Counted from the first letter of the stretch, positions 39,701 to 49,548 are shown. The stretch is 64,000 nucleotides of DNA from Balneolaceae bacterium (GCA_017643365.1 JAEPNO010000007.1:1-64000); one strand, 5' to 3'. Translations and numbers: made by a program. The notes: a model not told the origin generated them from the letters alone.

Positions 39701-42700
39701 GCTCCGACGGCTCTTACCCGCCAGAAGTACTGCGTTAGGTAATCGAGGCCGCTAATCAATGATGTTGTATCGTTGATAATTGAAGTTGCAAATACCGTTG
39801 AAAAATCAGAGCTCGAAGATACCTGATATTCGTAATTAACCGCTCCTTCGGCACTCGCCCACATCAACGTAAGCGAAGTGTCGGTATCAACAGTTTGATC
39901 TGCCGGAGAAATTAGCGTTGGAATAGCTGCAGGAATCGCTTTCGTTTGAAAGCTGCTCACAGCGCTGTAATCACTACTTCCGGTTGAATTTGTTGCCAGC
40001 ACTCGCCAGTAGTAATCGGTCAGAAATTCTAGATTAGTTACGGCAAAACTAGTGTCGGAGGTGGTTTCATCAACAACCAAAGTATTAAAATCCGCATCCG
40101 TAGCTACCTGTATACTATATTCCGATGCTCGAGCGGCCGTATTCCACATCAATGTTAGATCGGTAGGTTGACGATCAGCGCCATTCAACGGCTCGATTAA
40201 TACCGGGATTTCCGGAGTTTCTATCTTAGTCGTAAAACTAAATGGCGATGAATACGCTGAGGTATCCTGGGCGCCAATGGCTCGCACTCTCCAGAAATAT
40301 TCAGTGAGGAAACTCAGATCCGCAATCGTAGCAGAAGTATCAGAACCCGTGTTGGTTCCGCCAATTATTGAACTAAATCCAGCATCCGTTGCCAATTGAT
40401 ATTCGTACGAAACCGCTCCTTCGGCACTCGCCCACATCAACGTAAGCGAAGTGTCGGTATCAACAGTTTGATCTGCCGGAGAAATTAGCGTTGGAATAGC
40501 TGCAGGAATCGCTTTCGTTTGGAATGATTGAACATCACTAAACTCACTTTCACCTCCAACATTAGTAGCTTTTACTTTCCAGAAATAATCGGTTAAAAAT
40601 GCTAAACCTCCCTGACTTAATGCGGTGTCTGTGGTAGTTATTTCGAAATCTATATTTGAAAAATCGTTGGTTTTTGATAAGTGAAACAGATAAGAATCAG
40701 CTCGATCAGAAACATTCCAACTAAAAGCTACGAGCGTGTCTGTTTTGATCACTCCATCATCAGGTAAGAGAGGGTTTGGTTTTTCCGGTTTCTCGATGAT
40801 GGTTGTGAAAGCTAAAGTATCACTCCAGGCAGATTCTCCCCCAATATTTGAAGCTTTTACGCGCCAAAAGTAATCGGTTAGATACATCAATCCGGATACA
40901 GAAAGTTCGGTTCCTGAAACTGTTGAATCTGTAACTACGACGGAAAAATCAGCGGTTGTACTGAGTTGAAACTGATAGTCCTCGGCACGGTCGGATGAAT
41001 TCCAATCGAACGCAATACTGGTATCTTGATTAACAGCCAGATCAACTGGATTCACTAATTCAGGAGCTTCCGGTGGATCGATTTTTATAATATCAAGAAT
41101 TCCGGGAAGCGGAGATGTGGTTGGCACATCAGGACCCGGTTCATCAAAAGTTAGATAATTGAGATCCAGAATAAGTTCGTCGAGATGCTCGATAGCACCC
41201 TTTTGAGCAAACTTCAAAATAACAATCGGATCAGTTCCACCTAGAAATGAAGTTCCGGCAGAGGCTATTTTCAATGATGCATCAACGGTTGCTTCTGCTG
41301 AGGCATTTTCGCTTTGAGTCCCCTCCGTTTTGAGTCCCAAAAACTCCAATTTGGTAGTATCATATTCAACTTCAGCTTGATAAGAAAGTACATTAAACGG
41401 ACTCAAATCACCGGTACGAAGCGCAACTTCAATCGTGTCCGGAAAAATAGCCGTTGAAGAATCGAGGTAGGCATCAAAATCGTTAACCCGAATATTTATG
41501 GGCGAAGAAAGAAATCCTTCGTTGTCAACCGCGTTCACAAGTACATCGCCCCTGCTTGCAGCTGTTAACACCCCTGAGTTGGTATCAATACTTGCAACAT
41601 TTTCATCATTAACCTGCCAGGTATAAGGACCAGTACCATCGCCTCCGGTTACATCAAAATCGATGCTTTGACCAATGCTAATGGCAGTATCAGGCAGATT
41701 CAGATCAATGGTTGGTTTTGCAAGAACGGTAAAGGTCCCGTTGTTCAAATCAATGCTCAGATCCTCATTCAGATTTGCATACGCAAAATTGATCGGAAAT
41801 CTTCCGGTGTTGATATCCTTAACCGTAAAGTTGAGGTAGTATAAAGTTCCAAAGCCTTGCAGCGTATCGGTTCCGGCTGAAGCAATTTTTACAGATCCCG
41901 TTTCTGTATTGATCGTTGGTTCCCCCCAGCTTTCGGTCATCGTTCCGACCGAAGTAACTCCGTTCAGCGTGAGATAATTTTGATTATAATTCACCTGAAG
42001 ATCAGCCGAAAGCACTTCCAATCCTGTAACATCACTGATATAAATAGGTAGTGCAATATCTTTTGTTTGTCGGATTGAAGTATCAGGTATCGTTACCGAA
42101 AGCTCTGTTAGTGTAGCCGGTTGAACTCTGAAAAAGGCGGTCGAATCTCGTAATCCTTGTCCATCTACCGCTTTAACTTGCACCAACCCAAAGGTTTTGG
42201 CTGCAAATAAACCGTTCGAATCGATGGTTCCAATGGTGGTATCCGTAACCGACCATGTGACCGGATCAACGATGTTGCCGGTGATATTAAATTGAAGAGA
42301 ATCCCCTTCGAGTACAAAAATACTAGAATGACGAGGATTTATCTGAATCCCTTTAATCGTCCACCGTGCACCGGTAGCGTTTACTGCAGGTTCACCTTCG
42401 TTCAGGGATGCTTCGGTAAATGAAACATCCGTGTATTGAAAGTACGAGGCATTGTCTTTGGCTTTCACCCGAAGGTTAATCAGCGTGCCAGAGCCAACCA
42501 GTGTATCTGTTCCGGCAAAAGCCAGCGTGTTGGTACCTACGTTGTAAAATACGTTGGATGTATTTTCAAGCATGGTTCCGGCTTTATCGAAGCCTACAAT
42601 TTCGAAAATGCTCTCGTTAGACGAAAATTTAAACGTACCTGAAATCACAGCATCGGTTTCATCAATAGGCGATATCCGAAGCGGAACCAAGATGGTTTCC

Positions 42701-42828
42701 CCGGCAATGGCCGCCGTATCCGACACCGAAATGTTGACGTCTTGTGCCATCGTTGAAGCCGCTATTCCACTGATAATCAGTGCCAGAAGCAGCTTCCACG
42801 TTGATATTTTGTGTTTAGTTGAATACAT
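36775..42828 (-). CDS. Giant secreted protein: cohesin-like, Big-like, 12 FN3 modules, type-A sorting domain
   Basis: A 2,017-aa exported protein (signal peptide about 1-28). Order: cohesin-like module (VNISVSDTAAIAGETILVP..., 29-155), Ig/Big_2-like (WSVTDTTIGTIDSNGLFAAK), a second cohesin-like (238-370), another Big_2-like, a third cohesin-like (455-590), then twelve FN3-like modules of about 93 aa. Each FN3 module opens P-x-L-x-x-P-x-D/N and has YFWRVRA or YFWKVKA. Two cadherin/Ig-like modules and the sorting domain (LQQNYPNPFNPSSN to KKMMLIK) end it. A 111-bp stretch is duplicated perfectly (39838-39948 and 40411-40521). It follows the beta-helix gene by 30 bp, so they likely share one transcript. 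Role: surface adhesin or scaffold, inferred. Confidence 0.85.
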   Translation of the reverse strand: MYSTKHKISTWKLLLALIISGIAASTMAQDVNISVSDTAAIAGETILVPLRISPIDETDAVISGTFKFSSNESIFEIVGFDKAGTMLENTSNVFYNVGTNTLAFAGTDTLVGSGTLINLRVKAKDNASYFQYTDVSFTEASLNEGEPAVNATGARWTIKGIQINPRHSSIFVLEGDSLQFNITGNIVDPVTWSVTDTTIGTIDSNGLFAAKTFGLVQVKAVDGQGLRDSTAFFRVQPATLTELSVTIPDTSIRQTKDIALPIYISDVTGLEVLSADLQVNYNQNYLTLNGVTSVGTMTESWGEPTINTETGSVKIASAGTDTLQGFGTLYYLNFTVKDINTGRFPINFAYANLNEDLSIDLNNGTFTVLAKPTIDLNLPDTAISIGQSIDFDVTGGDGTGPYTWQVNDENVASIDTNSGVLTAASRGDVLVNAVDNEGFLSSPINIRVNDFDAYLDSSTAIFPDTIEVALRTGDLSPFNVLSYQAEVEYDTTKLEFLGLKTEGTQSENASAEATVDASLKIASAGTSFLGGTDPIVILKFAQKGAIEHLDELILDLNYLTFDEPGPDVPTTSPLPGILDIIKIDPPEAPELVNPVDLAVNQDTSIAFDWNSSDRAEDYQFQLSTTADFSVVVTDSTVSGTELSVSGLMYLTDYFWRVKASNIGGESAWSDTLAFTTIIEKPEKPNPLLPDDGVIKTDTLVAFSWNVSDRADSYLFHLSKTNDFSNIDFEITTTDTALSQGGLAFLTDYFWKVKATNVGGESEFSDVQSFQTKAIPAAIPTLISPADQTVDTDTSLTLMWASAEGAVSYEYQLATDAGFSSIIGGTNTGSDTSATIADLSFLTEYFWRVRAIGAQDTSAYSSPFSFTTKIETPEIPVLIEPLNGADRQPTDLTLMWNTAARASEYSIQVATDADFNTLVVDETTSDTSFAVTNLEFLTDYYWRVLATNSTGSSDYSAVSSFQTKAIPAAIPTLISPADQTVDTDTSLTLMWASAEGAVNYEYQVSSSSDFSTVFATSIINDTTSLISGLDYLTQYFWRVRAVGAQNTSDWSGVFDFTTKIAIPEIPELIDPADGEDRVPTNLILAWKTADRASGYTIELSTDAGFSTLIVQDATTDTMYSVSGLDFLTDYFWRVKSTNSTGESAFSAVSSFQTKAEDASIPVLLSPADLSIEVDTSVTLTWASAPAAVGYQYEVSTTTDFGSLFASGEVNDTTALISEMDYSTQYFWRVRSLGLQDTSAYATAFSFTTKIAPPATPMLVSPADGASAQPLSIDLVWNASARASEYQVIVSKSSDFSSTVSDQTVNDTTALIIGLSNLTDYFWKVKAINSTGESSFSDTRTFQTKAVDASVPILLNPLAGSTDVDTSQTLIWSSAVGALEYEYQLSTQINFSTLVSGTVQSDTTALVSGLNHSTQYFWRARAIGAQDTSDWSAVFDFTTIIEKAEAPMLVSPIDGFTDADTSLTLVWNNSVRAAEYQVELSKSDSFTEILIGSVVSDTSLVISNLDFSSTYFWKVKALNEGGESEFSEARSFQTKVAPTGLSVPLLPAMSENGVDTMPTFVWTEAENALSYRFQLSSDVDFNTIIHDQVGLVDTTTTASGLSFGTQYFWRVKAFGVNDSTEWSMVFNFTTRFGELAAPILLSPAQNATDLEDSVTFEWTAVAEADSYDFELNSDTTQTALVNINQADTMYTHTSLAFDSTYYWRVKSNDGISGRSSVWTPWFAFTVKSQPDAAPVVVNPLGAITLFEDFADTTIADLNAVFEDPGEVLSFSITQTTDLVHTSIDGTNLIFSSVQDTSGSAEIVVEASDGAGNTVSDTLTVTVTPVNDVPYVVELPDTLTFKVGEVFSFTIDTAFADVEDELSDFDFSVSVTPSDVLLGFDPNSYTITLTSPTYIGFGEIRLIVEDSDGGILEVVLIIEVEMATSNDLHADVPTSFELQQNYPNPFNPSSNIRFGLPELGDVRLDVYNMLGQRVATLVNQKMQAGWHTVTFDASALSSGTYIYRITSGDFVQTKKMMLIK
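39838..40521. repeat. Two perfect 111-bp direct copies inside FN3 modules
   Basis: 39838-39948 and 40411-40521 are identical over 111 bp and lie 573 bp apart (191 codons, two FN3 modules). Flanking modules are only similar at protein level, so this identity points to recent gene conversion or duplication. Confidence 0.9.
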
Positions 42829-42858
42829 AATTACTCCATTTATGATTACAGATAGCGC

Positions 42859-45800
42859 TTACTTGATGAGTAGCATTTTCCGTATCTGGGAGTAATTTTG
42901 ATTATCAGAGCCAACCACATCTATGCGTAACAGATAGGTTCCGCTACTGAAAGTTGAAGCATCCCACCTGAGGTTGTACACCCCTGCTTTCTGATTGTCA
43001 TCCACCAGCGTTTGCACTAACTGACCCAGCATGTTATACACCTGCACTTGTACTTTTGCATCAGCCGGTAACTGATAAGAAATATTAGTGCTTGGGTTAA
43101 ACGGATTCGGATAGTTTTGATTCAATGCAAACTCATCCGGTATTAACGTCTCGTTTTCGGAAGTAGTAAAGTTTTCGTTTACAAACTCAGTTAGGTCCAC
43201 TTCATTCGCCGCGAACTTATGGTATTTGATTTGCTCGCTAATCGAACTTGCCGTCGACTCTTCGCTATAGATCAATCTAATATCACCTAAATCACCGGAT
43301 TTTCGAATTGGTTTGGCCGATGCCATTGCAATACGAAGCGTATCGCCCACCTGATTATAGTTTAACTCGATGTGATCGCTAAATGCGGAGTTCGTCCATT
43401 CCACACGATCTACGGTTCCCGCAGGAAGTATGAGTTCCATTTCGGCGCCGTAGAAATCGAAACCACCTTTGTGGTTATAAGTGATATCGGTGAAGGCATC
43501 AGAATCCTCGTAATCAAGTGCCAGCATATTCTGTGGCTCAGGCACAATAATTTTACCCTGTCCCGGGAATCCCGTGATAATACCCACTACATATTGTAGT
43601 ACCAGTGAGGCATCCATCGAAGAAACCGTTCCGTTTCCTGTTACATCCCCTGCGGCTAGATTATTGCCGGTTAAAATATCCAAGCCAACTACGTGAAGTA
43701 GAATTTTGGATGCATCGAAGGCAGAAATCGTTCCGTTTATGGTTACATCGCCGAGCAGAATACCATTTCTGCCTACAAGGTATGGTCGATAATCAACCGT
43801 TCCGCTTGCCACATTAATTCGATCACCCTGACCATTCACATTTTGATCAGGACCATTGTTTACAAACGGGCCACTAGGATCGCCCCAGAAGTTATTTTCG
43901 GCCATGATATTAGTACCGGCAGCCTGATACAATCCCTGATCTCTGTTATTGTAAATGTTGCTTAACTGAATAAGAGGATTACCATTATTGCTGACAAATA
44001 ATCCAGAATGGTTACTATGGATATCTGAATATCTAATTGTTGGTATGCCACGTTCTACAATAATTCCACTTGAATTAAACGAAGTAATAGTTGAATCAAC
44101 AACTACGTCAGTATCATATAGGTATAAACCTTTTGCAGCATACCTTACTATTAGATTATTAATGTAACTACTGTCAGTTGAAGGATTCCAAAGTTCAATC
44201 CCGCTCCAATTGTTTATTGCAGGTTGAATTCCTGTAGTATCGTTGTTGGTATTACCGGCGAAAGTGTCATCTCTTAAAGAAGTAAATACAACTTTCTCAT
44301 CTTCCGTCCCTTCAACCAGAAAGGTTCCGCTTATATAAAATCCATATCTGCCATCTGCTGGATTTTTGATGATAACACCAGGTTTAATGATTAGTGAATC
44401 CCCGGAATTAACCTGAACATTCGCAGTTATTTGTTCCTTAAGAATCAACTTGTTCTTATATCCTTCTGGGAAAGAACCGCCAAGAACACCATGAATTGTA
44501 CCTGTCACTATATATAAGCTATCAAACTCATTGTTTTCGATGACATTCCCTTCGTAGTAGTTACCCCTTTCATTTACAGTTCCTGATCTTGATAATTCAC
44601 CGGTAACCCCAAACGGATATTTGTTTCCTCGTAAGGTATCGTCCACAATAATTGCACGGGAGGAAACAAAGCCAGGACCGTCGTTATTTTCGAATACATT
44701 ACCCGAAATGGTTAAAACGGTATCTGTAGTAACCGACCGGTCAATATTCATGTACATGCCAGCTCGGGCATTATTTCGAACTTTATTGTTTTGAATGGTT
44801 ACCGGATTTTTAGCTCTTTCGGTATAAATCCCCTCCCTTCCGTTATTCTCAATGATTGAATTGGAAATTTCACGAATAAATGAATTATAGGAAATACCGT
44901 TAGCTATAACACCATATTGTGCATTTCCAGCAATAATTGAATTTCGAACGGTCAAATCTGAACCGGTATATCTGGCGTAAATACCACTTGAGTTACGAGA
45001 GTTTCGAACTTCAGAATTTGTTAGGGTAAATTTCCCATGGTCTAAATACATCCCGTTGTAAAACGGATCCAATACTTTAACATGATCAATTGGATTTATT
45101 AATGAAGTTCCATTCATACTCAGGGTTAATGCCCCATCCCCACCATAGCGCAACTCTACATATTTAAGCACCGACTCTTCAGTGTTATATGCTGCATTAT
45201 TGCTTAACGTAATACTCAATTGATCCCAATCATAAGGTCTGGCTGAAACCGTATCATCCGCTGCATCGGTATCTCCACCGGCGGTATCATCTCTCCAGGA
45301 AGTAAAAATAATTGGATTTTCTGGAGTCCCTTCCGCTAGTAATAAACCGTCGTATATCTTAAAGTCTCTACCGTTTTGTCTTTGATCGAGGTCCACAGTT
45401 TTGTAACCCATTTTAACGATTACACCTGGTTCAATTTTCAAAGTATCTGAGGTATTTACTGCATTTTGATACCAATATGCATTAAACATATACGCACCAG
45501 AAGTTACTTGCTCTGGAAATGTTGCGCTAAGCGTTCCTTTTAAGCCCAGACCATACAGCGCAACAACATTATTGAATGTATTACCGGAAAACGTATTCCC
45601 ATCGATTCCATTTTCATCGGTATATCGATGCCCTAGCTTACCAATTAGACCAATACCAAACTCGTTATTGTTAAATTGATTGTCTACAAAATTTGCAGCC
45701 GAACTGATAATACCTGTGTTTGCATTATTTTCAACGATATTTCCTGTAAAAAAAACATCGGTACTATCCAATGAATTATGCCAGTAATAAACACCGGATC

Positions 45801-48597
45801 TACCATTATTACGAATGGTATTTCCTAATAAAGTACTGGCTGCTTTCACGTCAGAATTATGCACCCCATCCCAATTGTTATCTTCAATAATGGAGTTAGA
45901 AATTTCCCTAATAAAAGAATTATAATTAGGTCCTTGAGCAAGTATCCCGTAGCGACCACTATTTTTAACGATGGTGTTTCTAACCGTTAAATCTGTACTA
46001 CCATATCTGGCATAAATACCATGATAACGTTCTGTATCTAGTACTTCAGAATTAGTTATAGTATAACTGCCATAGTCTAGTTGTATTCCATTATAAAATG
46101 CATCAGTGACTTTTACATGATCAATGGGATTTTTCAAAGAAGTATTATTCAAACTTAAATAGAGTGCTCCGTCACCACCATATCTTAATTCAACATGTTT
46201 GATCCTTGATTCATCAGTGTTGTGATTCGCACTATTTGTAAGTGTAATACTCAATTGATCCCAATCATAGGGCTTGGCAGAAACAGTATCATCCAATGCA
46301 TCGGTATCACCACCGGCCGTATCATCTCTCCAAGAAGTAAAGATAATTGGGTTTTCTTCTGTCCCTTCTGCTACTAAAATACCGTCGTATACTTTGAAAT
46401 CTCTCCCATTTTGTCTTGAATCAAGATCTCTGGTATTAGGGCTCATCTTTACTATTACACCAGGCTCAATTACTAGAGTATCATTCGCATTTACTGCATT
46501 TTGATAAAAATATGAGTTAAACATATACGCCCCGGATGTAATATTTTCAGGAAAAGTGGAACTCAGTGTATCTTCTAACGCTCTGCCATCAAGGCCAAGA
46601 ACATTGTTATATGTATTGCCGTTAAATGTATTTCCATCATTTCCTAAGTCGTCTTCATAAATATGTCCAAGTGGTCCCCAAATTGTGATTCCATACTGGT
46701 TATCTTCAAAAGTATTTCCGTAAATCTGAGCAGACGAAGTTTTTAATCCATCTAAACTATTCCCTCGGAACGTACTGTTTCGAACAACCGCATTTTTTTG
46801 CATACGATTTCGGAAAAACAGTTGTAATCCAGCCCAGCCATTATTCTCAATAGTCAAATTTTCAGCAAGAAAGTTTTCCGAATCGTTGGTTCCAATATCT
46901 ATTCCGGTGCGTCCATTATTTGACGCTGTAACATTTACAAGGCTGTCTATTTTCTGTTGATAGGAACCTCCCCCTTCAAAATTAATCCCATTGAAATTAT
47001 TATTGCTAAAATTGCCACCTACAATACTTACTAACCCATTGGTGTAGGCATAAATTATCATGCCATGATTATTGTTAAATTCAGCAGTCAGGTTTTTTAA
47101 TTCAACGGGTGCAGCAATGTAAAATCCTGCTGATGCATTATTATTCGCAGTATTATTGTTAAAAGCAGTAAGTGTTTTTTGAACACGAATACCATACGAA
47201 TTACTATTGGTAACGAAAGTATTAGTAACTGAAGTTGTAGACTCATCTATATATAAATTTCCTGAGCTGCTGTAACCACCGTACCGGATATCTACATAAT
47301 CAAAAACATTATTTACCGATTGATCGAATAAATAAATCCGCCGCCAGTTTCCTCTGTTTGGTTCAGTAGCTCTACCATCTCCATTACTGTCACCGCCAAT
47401 GGCGTCATCATATTGTGAAGTGAAAATTATCTTGTCGTTTTCAGTACCATCAGCAATCAACGTACCGTAAATAAAGAAATCAATATTGTCGGCAAATTTG
47501 ATAACCGCACCGGGTTGGATAGTGAGTGTCTGACCAGTGCCTAACGTGATATTGTTTTTTACCCAATACACAGAATCGGCACTCCAAACATCGCCATTAA
47601 CCGGGTTTGAAGTAATCTCACGCACCGGAAGTGTTGCGCCGTATAACCAAGGGGTAAAATCGATGTTGTTTGAAACTGCATCGCCATTACCGGTTGGATT
47701 TAAAGCATTGCTCGGGCCGGATTTATCGCCCCAGAAATTATATTCTGCAGTTACTAAGCCTGTACCGCGGTTATCAACCCCGAATGTGGTACTGTTTCGG
47801 ATGGTGTTGTCAGAGATATTTGGTGACTGCCCCGCAGCTTCTATCACTACGATTCCATAGTTGTTGCCATCAATAACGTTGTTTTCGATGTCAGGAATCG
47901 CTCCGTTATCGATGTAAATACCCACGCCATTTGAGTCGATTCGGGAATCATGAATACTTGGCGATGAGTTTATCGGAACTCGAATTCCACCGGTAGTATT
48001 TTCTGCCACCACTGAGTTGTCTACCTCAAAACTAAGACCTAAATCAGAAAAAATTCCATAGCCATTGTTATTTCTGAACTCTGAATTTTGGATTAACGGA
48101 CTGGAAGCTCGTAAATCGATACCATGACCAGCACTATGTCTAAATACTGCGTTGGTGATATCAAAGGCGAAAGCACCGGTACGATAGGTGACCATAGCTC
48201 CTGATCCGGCTCCACCGCCATATTCAAGAATCACATAATCAAATACTGAACCAACGCCTGAAGTATTATTGAAACGAATAGTACCCCAATCGCCCGCTGC
48301 CGGGCTCCCTGCACCGGATGTAAATGTAACTTCATTGCCCGCTGATCCATCCGCTACAATTGCTCCATCAACAATCAACGAAGTCCCTGTATCAAACTGT
48401 ACAGTAACTCCTGCTTCGATTGTTAGCGTAACCCCTGGGTTAACAATCACATTTGCGGTTACTTGATACGGACTATTTGCTAGTGTCCATGTTTGATCTG
48501 TGGTGAGGGAATCGGAAACTGAGGTTTGGGCAAATGCTGCCTGGTTAATTAAGAATCCGACTGATAGGAATAGAGTGAATTTGGCTAAAAACTTCAT
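42859..48597 (-). CDS. Secreted beta-helix protein with dockerin-like domain and type-A sorting domain
   Basis: A 1,912-aa protein with a signal peptide (about 1-23). Residues 30-1630 are right-handed beta-helix repeats full of Asn/Gly turns (NNGYGIF, NNASAGFYI, SGIYARY). A unit of about 345 aa (period 1,035 bp, about 46,750-44,430) is repeated, with shared segments GAYMFN, FTSWRDDTAGGDTDA, YDWDQLSITL and FIREISNSIIE. A dockerin-like pair follows: GDVTINGTISAFDAS and GDVTGNGTVSSMDAS, matching the D-x-N-x-D-G calcium-loop pattern. After that a beta-domain related to cohesin (FYGAEMELILPAG) precedes LNQNYPNPFNPSTN to RKMLLIK. The ATG lies 78 bp downstream of a regulatory dyad. Likely carbohydrate-binding or polysaccharide-lyase-like fold; no catalytic residues identified. 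Confidence 0.87.
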   Translation of the reverse strand: MKFLAKFTLFLSVGFLINQAAFAQTSVSDSLTTDQTWTLANSPYQVTANVIVNPGVTLTIEAGVTVQFDTGTSLIVDGAIVADGSAGNEVTFTSGAGSPAAGDWGTIRFNNTSGVGSVFDYVILEYGGGAGSGAMVTYRTGAFAFDITNAVFRHSAGHGIDLRASSPLIQNSEFRNNNGYGIFSDLGLSFEVDNSVVAENTTGGIRVPINSSPSIHDSRIDSNGVGIYIDNGAIPDIENNVIDGNNYGIVVIEAAGQSPNISDNTIRNSTTFGVDNRGTGLVTAEYNFWGDKSGPSNALNPTGNGDAVSNNIDFTPWLYGATLPVREITSNPVNGDVWSADSVYWVKNNITLGTGQTLTIQPGAVIKFADNIDFFIYGTLIADGTENDKIIFTSQYDDAIGGDSNGDGRATEPNRGNWRRIYLFDQSVNNVFDYVDIRYGGYSSSGNLYIDESTTSVTNTFVTNSNSYGIRVQKTLTAFNNNTANNNASAGFYIAAPVELKNLTAEFNNNHGMIIYAYTNGLVSIVGGNFSNNNFNGINFEGGGSYQQKIDSLVNVTASNNGRTGIDIGTNDSENFLAENLTIENNGWAGLQLFFRNRMQKNAVVRNSTFRGNSLDGLKTSSAQIYGNTFEDNQYGITIWGPLGHIYEDDLGNDGNTFNGNTYNNVLGLDGRALEDTLSSTFPENITSGAYMFNSYFYQNAVNANDTLVIEPGVIVKMSPNTRDLDSRQNGRDFKVYDGILVAEGTEENPIIFTSWRDDTAGGDTDALDDTVSAKPYDWDQLSITLTNSANHNTDESRIKHVELRYGGDGALYLSLNNTSLKNPIDHVKVTDAFYNGIQLDYGSYTITNSEVLDTERYHGIYARYGSTDLTVRNTIVKNSGRYGILAQGPNYNSFIREISNSIIEDNNWDGVHNSDVKAASTLLGNTIRNNGRSGVYYWHNSLDSTDVFFTGNIVENNANTGIISSAANFVDNQFNNNEFGIGLIGKLGHRYTDENGIDGNTFSGNTFNNVVALYGLGLKGTLSATFPEQVTSGAYMFNAYWYQNAVNTSDTLKIEPGVIVKMGYKTVDLDQRQNGRDFKIYDGLLLAEGTPENPIIFTSWRDDTAGGDTDAADDTVSARPYDWDQLSITLSNNAAYNTEESVLKYVELRYGGDGALTLSMNGTSLINPIDHVKVLDPFYNGMYLDHGKFTLTNSEVRNSRNSSGIYARYTGSDLTVRNSIIAGNAQYGVIANGISYNSFIREISNSIIENNGREGIYTERAKNPVTIQNNKVRNNARAGMYMNIDRSVTTDTVLTISGNVFENNDGPGFVSSRAIIVDDTLRGNKYPFGVTGELSRSGTVNERGNYYEGNVIENNEFDSLYIVTGTIHGVLGGSFPEGYKNKLILKEQITANVQVNSGDSLIIKPGVIIKNPADGRYGFYISGTFLVEGTEDEKVVFTSLRDDTFAGNTNNDTTGIQPAINNWSGIELWNPSTDSSYINNLIVRYAAKGLYLYDTDVVVDSTITSFNSSGIIVERGIPTIRYSDIHSNHSGLFVSNNGNPLIQLSNIYNNRDQGLYQAAGTNIMAENNFWGDPSGPFVNNGPDQNVNGQGDRINVASGTVDYRPYLVGRNGILLGDVTINGTISAFDASKILLHVVGLDILTGNNLAAGDVTGNGTVSSMDASLVLQYVVGIITGFPGQGKIIVPEPQNMLALDYEDSDAFTDITYNHKGGFDFYGAEMELILPAGTVDRVEWTNSAFSDHIELNYNQVGDTLRIAMASAKPIRKSGDLGDIRLIYSEESTASSISEQIKYHKFAANEVDLTEFVNENFTTSENETLIPDEFALNQNYPNPFNPSTNISYQLPADAKVQVQVYNMLGQLVQTLVDDNQKAGVYNLRWDASTFSSGTYLLRIDVVGSDNQNYSQIRKMLLIK

Positions 48598-48653
48598 GGT
48601 TAAACTCTGAGTTACTGTTAATCAACACTACTGTGTTAGTTAAGCAGATACTA

Positions 48654-48692
48654 AAGAGTTCATTTTTTTCAATCACTACATGGGTATGTGGT
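48654..48692 (-). promoter_or_regulatory. Operator dyad plus promoter for the beta-helix/FN3 operon
   Basis: The minus strand reads ACCACATACCCATGTAGT (48692-48675), then after 21 bp TAGTATCT (48653-48646) as a poor -7 box. The gene's ATG is at 48597. It is one of four copies of ACYACATA-N4-TGTRGT in this region. Confidence 0.6.
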
Positions 48693-48709
48693 ATCTGGTA
48701 GTTTTTGGA

Positions 48710-49423
48710 TTATTTTGCCCCAGAATCGGGCTCAATTAATCGTTTCATGATGCCTTTACTAACTGCTTCAGATCGAGAGTGAACCTGTAATTTGTTGTAG
48801 ATATTTCGAATGTGATGCCGCACTCCATCTACCGAAAGGAAAATAGATTTACCGATGGCTGCATATGATTTTCCGGTCGCTAATTCCTGTAGTATTTCTA
48901 ATTCCCGTTCTGATAATTGATCTTCTTCCGGTACAATAGGTGCATGCATTTTAGCAATTATTTTTCGAGCAATATTCGGAGTAATTGGCGAGCCACCATC
49001 GTGAGCATCTTTTACTGCAGCAACCAGTTCATCGGGAGTCACTTTTTTCATGAGGTATCCAACTGCACCGGCTTTTATGGCTTCAAAAATGTGTTCATTA
49101 TCGTCGTGCACCGTGGCCATTATAATCTGCACTTTTGGATGAATTGCCTTGATAGCGCGTACCCCTTCGATTCCACTCATTCCAGGCAAGCCAATGTCCA
49201 TAATAATTACATCGGTCTTTTTTAATTCTTCCGAATCCATCGCGGCTTCCACCGAATCAAAACTTTTCAACACGCACAAATTCTTGTCGTAGTCGATAAA
49301 AGTTTGCCAACCTTCGCACATGTATTTGTTGTCTTCAACTATAATTACTTTTATCAACGAACTCCCCCATTTGTACTGTTTTGATCGTAGTGCATCGGCC
49401 ATTAAAAAAGTTTGCATGAACAT
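48710..49423 (-). CDS. NarL/LuxR-type response regulator
   Basis: A receiver domain with phospho-acceptor Asp76 (VIIMDIGLPGMSG), a preceding acidic pair in VEDN, and Lys in LMKKVTPDEL. A LuxR-type HTH follows at about 170-225 (LSERELEILQELATGKSYAAIG... SVDGVRHHIRNIYNKLQVHSRSEAV). It is a cytoplasmic transcription factor, probably dimerising on inverted repeats. The ATG 49423 start gives 22 residues before the receiver domain; ATG 49402 or TTG 49357 are also possible. It lies downstream of a kinase gene and has its own dyad and promoter. It is the only regulator in the locus, so I infer it serves both kinases. Confidence 0.92.
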   Translation of the reverse strand: MFMQTFLMADALRSKQYKWGSSLIKVIIVEDNKYMCEGWQTFIDYDKNLCVLKSFDSVEAAMDSEELKKTDVIIMDIGLPGMSGIEGVRAIKAIHPKVQIIMATVHDDNEHIFEAIKAGAVGYLMKKVTPDELVAAVKDAHDGGSPITPNIARKIIAKMHAPIVPEEDQLSERELEILQELATGKSYAAIGKSIFLSVDGVRHHIRNIYNKLQVHSRSEAVSKGIMKRLIEPDSGAK

Positions 49424-49436
49424 CTAATTTAAATGA

Positions 49437-49462
49437 ACTCAGATTCTTTCAAAAACCTGAGT
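49437..49462 (-). promoter_or_regulatory. Leader hairpin before the response-regulator gene
   Basis: ACTCAG (49437-49442) and CTGAGT (49457-49462) form 6-bp arms in the leader, 13 bases before ATG 49423. It may affect translation; nothing else supports a function. Confidence 0.3.
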
Positions 49463-49501
49463 CTAATTTTGGTTTAATCTTCTCTTTTGGAAGGACATAC
49501 A

Positions 49502-49548
49502 CAAGAATAGAAGAACCTCGATACAGTATCACCACACAGATATGTGGT
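49502..49548 (-). promoter_or_regulatory. Operator dyad plus promoter for the response-regulator gene
   Basis: The minus strand reads ACCACATATCTGTGTGGT (49548-49531). After 21 bp comes TATTCTTG (49509-49502), one mismatch from TA-N2-TTTG. The dyad arms ACCACA/TGTGGT are perfect. It would permit autoregulation. Confidence 0.7.
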
